From contig JAKVHY010000008.1 in the NCBI GenBank assembly GCA_023284085.1, positions 93,313 to 157,312 on the forward strand: a stretch of 64,000 nt of DNA. The letters run 5' to 3'. Each line of letters begins with the position of its first letter. Position 1 is the stretch's first letter. The notes under the pieces are model-generated. The model did no database searches, was not told the DNA's origin, and was given only the letters and a program-made list of their open reading frames with translations. Positions 60,651-64,000 of this stretch are shown piece after piece. The translations under genes and the position numbers were made by a program. The DNA is from Shewanella benthica. Its GTDB lineage: Bacteria; Pseudomonadota; Gammaproteobacteria; Enterobacterales; Shewanellaceae.

Positions 60651-61550
60651 TTATTTGCACTGTGCAGGTTCAGGTCGTGTCCGCGACTGAATCCCCTGTG
60701 ACAGCAGGCCCTGTGCCATTCCTGCCGCTATGATCAAGCTGCAACCTAGGAGTTGAATCGGCGTTAAGCTCTCTGCAAATAGCCACCATGCCAGACTGAC
60801 TACGGCCACTGGCTCGAGATAGGCTAAGGTGCCGAAGGTGACCGCCGGCAGGTGCTGCAGTGCTTTTACCGCAAACAGAATGGCCAGGAATCCCGGCAGG
60901 AGTCCGATAGCCAGTAAATAACCCATCTGCTCGCCACTGAGCGCGATATCTTGGGTAATGACTATGGGTAAGAGGCATAAGGCGCCCACCGAAAGTTGAA
61001 CCAAGGTACTCTGATAGGCTGTGGCCTTGCTGGGTTTGCGGTTGATCAACATGAAGCCGCTATAAGTGAATAGGGCTAAAACGGAGAAGAACAAGCCTCT
61101 AGATTCATCTGAGTTGGCGAAAGTATTGCTGCTTGCACTCGGGCTCATCAAGGTAAACCCAAGGAGAGCGATGCCAATGACGACGATATTGAGCAGTTTG
61201 AGTTTTTCACCTAAGACGAAGTGAGCGATGATGGCGGTGAGCAGGGGAGCGAGATAGATCACCATGATGACATTAGCCATACTGGTGTAGTCGATGGCTT
61301 CGACGTAGAAAGACATAAAACCTGCCAGCATGACACCATTGATCATATGGCGTTTACTGGGTTTATGCAGTATTTGAGCTTTCTTACCAGAGACAAGCAT
61401 ATATGCAATTAAGAACAGTGATCCCAAAAGTAGACGGAAGAAGGTGATTTGCTCAGCCGGAAGCGCGGCATATTTAGCCAATATGCCGATAGTGCCCATC
61501 AAGACTGCCGACATTAAAGCCAGAACAATATATCCAGTTTGAGATTGCAT
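60651..61550 (-). CDS. DMT superfamily transporter (EamA)
   Basis: The 299-aa protein has ten hydrophobic helices in two EamA halves (about 5-140 and 155-290), e.g. MSAVLMGTIGILAKYAALPAEQITFFRLLLGSLFLIAYML and FGTLAYLEPVAVVSLAWWLFAESLTPIQLLGCSLIIAAG. These transport amino acids, sugars or other small metabolites across the inner membrane. Substrate not predictable. Confidence 0.9.
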   Translation of the reverse strand: MQSQTGYIVLALMSAVLMGTIGILAKYAALPAEQITFFRLLLGSLFLIAYMLVSGKKAQILHKPSKRHMINGVMLAGFMSFYVEAIDYTSMANVIMVIYLAPLLTAIIAHFVLGEKLKLLNIVVIGIALLGFTLMSPSASSNTFANSDESRGLFFSVLALFTYSGFMLINRKPSKATAYQSTLVQLSVGALCLLPIVITQDIALSGEQMGYLLAIGLLPGFLAILFAVKALQHLPAVTFGTLAYLEPVAVVSLAWWLFAESLTPIQLLGCSLIIAAGMAQGLLSQGIQSRTRPEPAQCK

Positions 61551-61780
61551 CGAGCATCCTTATCTATATTTCAGGCGCATTATGAACCCGAAAAATTTGC
61601 TTAACAAACCTTTTTATCAAAGCATGTTATTAAACGATGGGCTTGGTTATTATCTTCAATGCTAACACTAGAGCCATAGTTCAAACGAGAGTTAACGCGT
61701 TAAAATCAGAGTCTAAAATCAGAGTTTTGGACTTCATAGATGAAACAAGCATGTGCGACACAAGTATTAGGACAATGAAT

Positions 61781-62176
61781 ATGAAACAATCGATCGTACA
61801 CATAGCATTGGTGGTCAGAGATTATGATGAAGCCATCGATTTTTATGTGAATAAGCTGAAATTTGAACTCATCGAAGACACTTATCAAGCGGAGCAAGAT
61901 AAACGTTGGGTCGTGGTGTCACCACCCGGGTCCACAGGAGTGAGTTTGCTATTGGCTCGGGCATCTAAAGCCGAACAAGAGAATTTTATTGGTGATCAAG
62001 CGGGAGGAAGAGTGTTCTTGTTCCTCAATACCGATGATTTTTGGCGTGATTATGAGCGCATGCTTGCAGACGGCATCAATTTCATTAGGCCTCCTAAGGT
62101 TGAGGATTACGGCACTGTTGCCGTATTTGAAGATCTGTACGGTAACTTGTGGGATCTACTTCAGCTCACGGATTAA
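61781..62176 (+). CDS. VOC family protein (glyoxalase-like)
   Basis: The ATG at 61781 has AGGA about 8 nt upstream and gives the standard VOC start MKQSIVHIALVVRDYDEAIDFYVNKLKFELIEDTYQAEQDKRWVVVSPPG (131 aa); the frame to 61637 is an unrelated extension. The metal ligands of the family are visible as His in VHIAL and Glu in VAVFEDLYGNLWDL. It may act on small substrates, in glyoxal detoxification or antibiotic resistance, but the specific reaction is unknown. Confidence 0.88.
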   Translation: MKQSIVHIALVVRDYDEAIDFYVNKLKFELIEDTYQAEQDKRWVVVSPPGSTGVSLLLARASKAEQENFIGDQAGGRVFLFLNTDDFWRDYERMLADGINFIRPPKVEDYGTVAVFEDLYGNLWDLLQLTD

Positions 62177-62199
62177 TGAATATTGGTCAGAAAGTCGTG

Positions 62200-62248
62200 A
62201 AGCATGGACCCCATATCCTGAACGGATCTCGGGCCCATGCTTTATTTT
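62200..62248 (+). terminator. Possible terminator after the VOC gene
   Basis: AAGCATGG ... CCATGCTTTATTTT, eight pairs with a long loop, followed by a T-rich tract. Confidence 0.5.
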
Positions 62249-62282
62249 GACTGCTAGGTAACAAGGGCTTTATTTTCTGCTC

Positions 62283-62453
62283 TTATTGGGGCAGCAGTTT
62301 AAAGCGTATGGCTGTACCGCCACTGCTGGCGAGGTTGAGGGTTAACTTGTCTTCACTGGTGACATTCTTAGTCTCAATAACGTAATCATAGGGATTGTGC
62401 TGCCAGTTGGCCTTGTCACCATCCCGGTAAATTTGCGCCCTTGGAATGAAGGC
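62283..62453 (-). pseudogene. GH97 alpha-glucosidase C-terminal fragment
   Basis: On the minus strand, ending at a TAA (62285-62283), the reading frame gives AFIPRAQIYRDGDKANWQHNPYDYVIETKNVTSEDKLTLNLASSGGTAIRFKLLPQ, which matches the C-terminal sandwich of GH97 (SusB-type) alpha-glucosidases. Directly upstream is an in-frame TAA at the edge of a direct repeat, so only about 57 codons of a roughly 650-700 residue enzyme remain. With the LacI fragment and the MFS-GH15 chimera it points to a lost maltodextrin locus. Confidence 0.78.
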
Positions 62454-62454
62454 T

Positions 62455-62883
62455 TAATACATTTTCTGATTTAGCTTCTTGCTGAGCTGATATTGGGGAG
62501 TGTGTTTGAAGGTTTAGTCTTCATTGTAATCTATCGCCTGCAACGTGCTTAAGTGCAGAAACTTCTACGAAACGCCGTCAATCCGTCCATGGAGGCTCTA
62601 CCAAAACATCTGACCGCCACGGGCCAATGATACTCCCGGTATCATTATGGCATTCCCTACATCCCTGTAGATCAAGTGGGAAATGCCGAAAAATGTAGGG
62701 AACATTTTCGGCCTTGTTTTGGAAGCTCGTAGCCGCATCTACACCTGGCTGTTCTACAAGAATGGGGTCTCTTCGATTTAGGTTTATTGCTAGGCTTCGT
62801 AACTCACTTCAGCTCCTTTACGAGTTAGTGCCAGCATTTTGCTCAGTGCTGCGGTTAGCTCTTTGTAATACATTTTCTAATTT
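62455..62883. repeat. Near-identical direct repeats flanking a structured segment
   Basis: TAATACATTTTCTGATTT (62455-62472) and TAATACATTTTCTAATTT (62866-62883) match in 17 of 18 positions, about 411 bp apart. The first marks the break in the GH97 remnant, and the second lies 23 bp from the intI stop. They may bound an inserted element. Confidence 0.5.
62626..62720. repeat. Block of three consecutive stem-loops
   Basis: AATGATAC-TCCCG-GTATCATT (62626-62646), GGCATTCCC...GGGAAATGCC (62649-62687) and GCCGAAAA...TTTTCGGC (from 62685) follow each other. The segment has no coding potential. It looks like a REP or MITE-type dispersed element; copies elsewhere in the genome cannot be checked here. 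Confidence 0.55.
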
Positions 62884-62905
62884 CGTTTTGTTGATTATCC
62901 CCACG

Positions 62906-63865
62906 TTACAGACTATCTAAGGGGCTCACCGTTCCAGCGTAATGCTGGCCTAGCACATGAGTGTAGATTTGTGTTGTATTGACATTGTTGTGGCCAAGCA
63001 GTTCCTGAACACTTCTTATATCTCGGCCAGCTTGAAGTAGATGAGTGGCAAAGCTGTGTCTGAAAGTATGGCAAGTGACGCGTTTGACGATATTGGTTTT
63101 TCGTACAGCTACACCCAGTGCTTTTCGAATGACACTCTGATGTAAATGGTGTCTACAATGTGTGCCAGTATATGGATTATCACAAGTGGTAGTTGAAGGG
63201 AAAATGAACATCCATCCTGCTTGTCTAAATGCGTTAGGATACTTACGTTCTAGCGCATTCGGCAAAGAAGGACCGACACCATTTGTATTGTCCTTAAGCT
63301 GAATATCACGTGCTGCGTTTATATAGGCGGGGAGCTTAACTGCGCACTTGTGACTGAGGATTGTCTGCCTATCTTTATGGCCTTTTCCATCTCTAACGGT
63401 GAGTGCATAGCGTTCCATATCGATATCCTGAATGCGTAACCTTAAGCACTCTGAAATGCGTAACCCACTGCCAAATAATAATTCAATGATTAACCTATTG
63501 CGCCCAGAAAGCTGATTTAGCACCAGAGATATCTCTGATGCGGACAAGACGGTAGGTAATTGGCGTTGTTTACTGGCATAGCGAAAACCTAAATCTCCAA
63601 GATCTTGCTTTAAATGTTTTTGATACAAATACACCAATGCATTAAGCGCTACTTTTTGAGTGTTGATAGCGACATTGCGATTGATAGCGAGAAAGGTTAA
63701 AAACTGTGCCACCTCATCAGTTCCCATAGTCTCTGGATGATGTTTGTGATGAAAATTGATAAATGCCTTAATCCAATACAGATAGGATTTTTCAGTTCTA
63801 ATACTGTATCCACGCATACGCATTTCATCTCGCACTCGATTAAGAAACGGACTTTTGTTTATCAT
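62906..63865 (-). CDS. intI: Integron integrase (IntI, tyrosine recombinase)
   Basis: The ATG at 63865 is chosen because AGGTGGG is 7 nt upstream; a GTG frame to 63877 overlaps that site. The 319-aa protein has an N-terminal SAM-like domain and a tyrosine recombinase catalytic domain: Arg in GSGLRISECL, Lys in RDGKGHKDRQ, HTFRH, LGHNNVNTTQIYTH with the nucleophilic Tyr. The IntI-specific insert is present (LPNALERKYPNAFRQAGWMFIFPS), which separates it from phage integrases. IntI recombines attI with cassette attC sites. The gene points away from the right edge, so the attI site and cassette array should begin within a few hundred bp beyond the window. Confidence 0.92.
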   Translation of the reverse strand: MINKSPFLNRVRDEMRMRGYSIRTEKSYLYWIKAFINFHHKHHPETMGTDEVAQFLTFLAINRNVAINTQKVALNALVYLYQKHLKQDLGDLGFRYASKQRQLPTVLSASEISLVLNQLSGRNRLIIELLFGSGLRISECLRLRIQDIDMERYALTVRDGKGHKDRQTILSHKCAVKLPAYINAARDIQLKDNTNGVGPSLPNALERKYPNAFRQAGWMFIFPSTTTCDNPYTGTHCRHHLHQSVIRKALGVAVRKTNIVKRVTCHTFRHSFATHLLQAGRDIRSVQELLGHNNVNTTQIYTHVLGQHYAGTVSPLDSL

Positions 63866-64000
63866 AACAATACCCACCTGGCTGTATATGGCGCTGTTAG
63901 CATCTACTGTTGATCTCTATATTTAGACTAAAATGTAGTTATGGTTTACCGATAGTCGTTGGTCCCCATGGACTCAAAGCGGTATATGGATTTCCTTCTT
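63866..64000. promoter_or_regulatory. intI upstream region, start of the attI side
   Basis: These 135 bp hold the intI promoter and a CTGTATAT half-site (63882-63889) like the left half of a LexA box, but the right half (CTGT at 63894) does not form the palindrome. No GTTRRRY-type attI crossover core was found within the window, so attI probably lies just past the edge. Confidence 0.4.

Noticed and set aside
63886..63905. Resemblance between GCGCTGTTAGCATCT near intI and the kdnB 3' repeats (GTGCTGTTAGCATCT)
   Set aside because: The match is about 13 nt; in kdnB the sequence is explained by coding for EMLTAL, and the rest of the unit is absent near intI. Treated as chance.
63866..64000. attI crossover site within the window
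   Set aside because: No GTTRRRY core or paired inverse site was found in the 135 bp after the intI start. Candidates such as GTTAGCA and GTTGGTC do not fit the consensus.

Overview
The window is bacterial chromosome from a gammaproteobacterium that is almost certainly a Shewanella, probably a marine or cold-adapted one. The evidence is gene content and order: adjacent kdnB, kdnA and kdsB genes for 8-amino-Kdo (a Shewanella lipopolysaccharide trait), the uraA / hda / arsC / bepA / perM and bcp / gcvR / dapA / bamC neighbourhoods shared with enterics, several Alteromonadales-type families (DUF2066, DUF2069, DUF2897, DUF3334), and an integron integrase of the IntI family. No rRNA or tRNA gene was recognised.

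Layout. 1-4.6 kb: a REC-PAS-GGDEF regulator cut by the left edge, a type IV pilin-like gene ending in a 10-bp tandem repeat, a murein pair (YcbB-type L,D-transpeptidase and MepK-type endopeptidase) and ribosomal protein L25. 4.6-9.4 kb: the conserved stress trio prkA - yeaH - spoVR/ycgB on the minus strand. 9.6-25.5 kb: sodB, grxD, then the conserved housekeeping block uraA, DUF2066, hda, DUF2069, arsC-like, bepA, tusA-like, perM, argP/argO, bcp, gcvR, dapA, bamC, interrupted by one accessory lipoprotein metallopeptidase. 25.8-33.8 kb: an RND efflux pair and a large secreted M43 protease with PPC and PKD domains. 33.8-37 kb: a sulfur-carrier cluster (cysteine synthase, JAMM protease, and a fused ThiS/MoaD-like - E1 - rhodanese protein) whose gene junction has been tandemly duplicated. 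37-44.9 kb: kdsB-kdnB-kdnA, carbonic anhydrase, a hydrolase, an M15 peptidase, dapE and yffB. 45-47.5 kb: a lone KAP P-loop NTPase in a gene-poor, AT-rich segment, a candidate defence gene. 47.6-58.9 kb: crr-ptsI-ptsH, DUF3334, a LacI-type pseudogene, an exonuclease, a second EF-G, roxA, a small hypothetical gene, a GreA/B-like gene and an outer-membrane protein. 59-64 kb: a decayed accessory region with gene fragments, small metabolic genes, a structured repeat element and intI at the right edge. The cassette array, if present, would begin just beyond the window.

Main observations: (1) a CysO/CysM/Mec-like cysteine or sulfur-transfer module in which the carrier domain is fused to its E1 and a rhodanese, next to a JAMM protease that could release it; (2) three tandem copies of the JAMM/E1 junction, each making a short ORF with its own ribosome binding site; (3) remnants of what looks like a dismantled maltodextrin locus (truncated LacI regulator, an MFS-GH15 chimera made by deletion, a GH97 tail, and a LacI-type palindrome); (4) repeated tandem duplication around stop codons at three unrelated loci; (5) an integron integrase at the edge.
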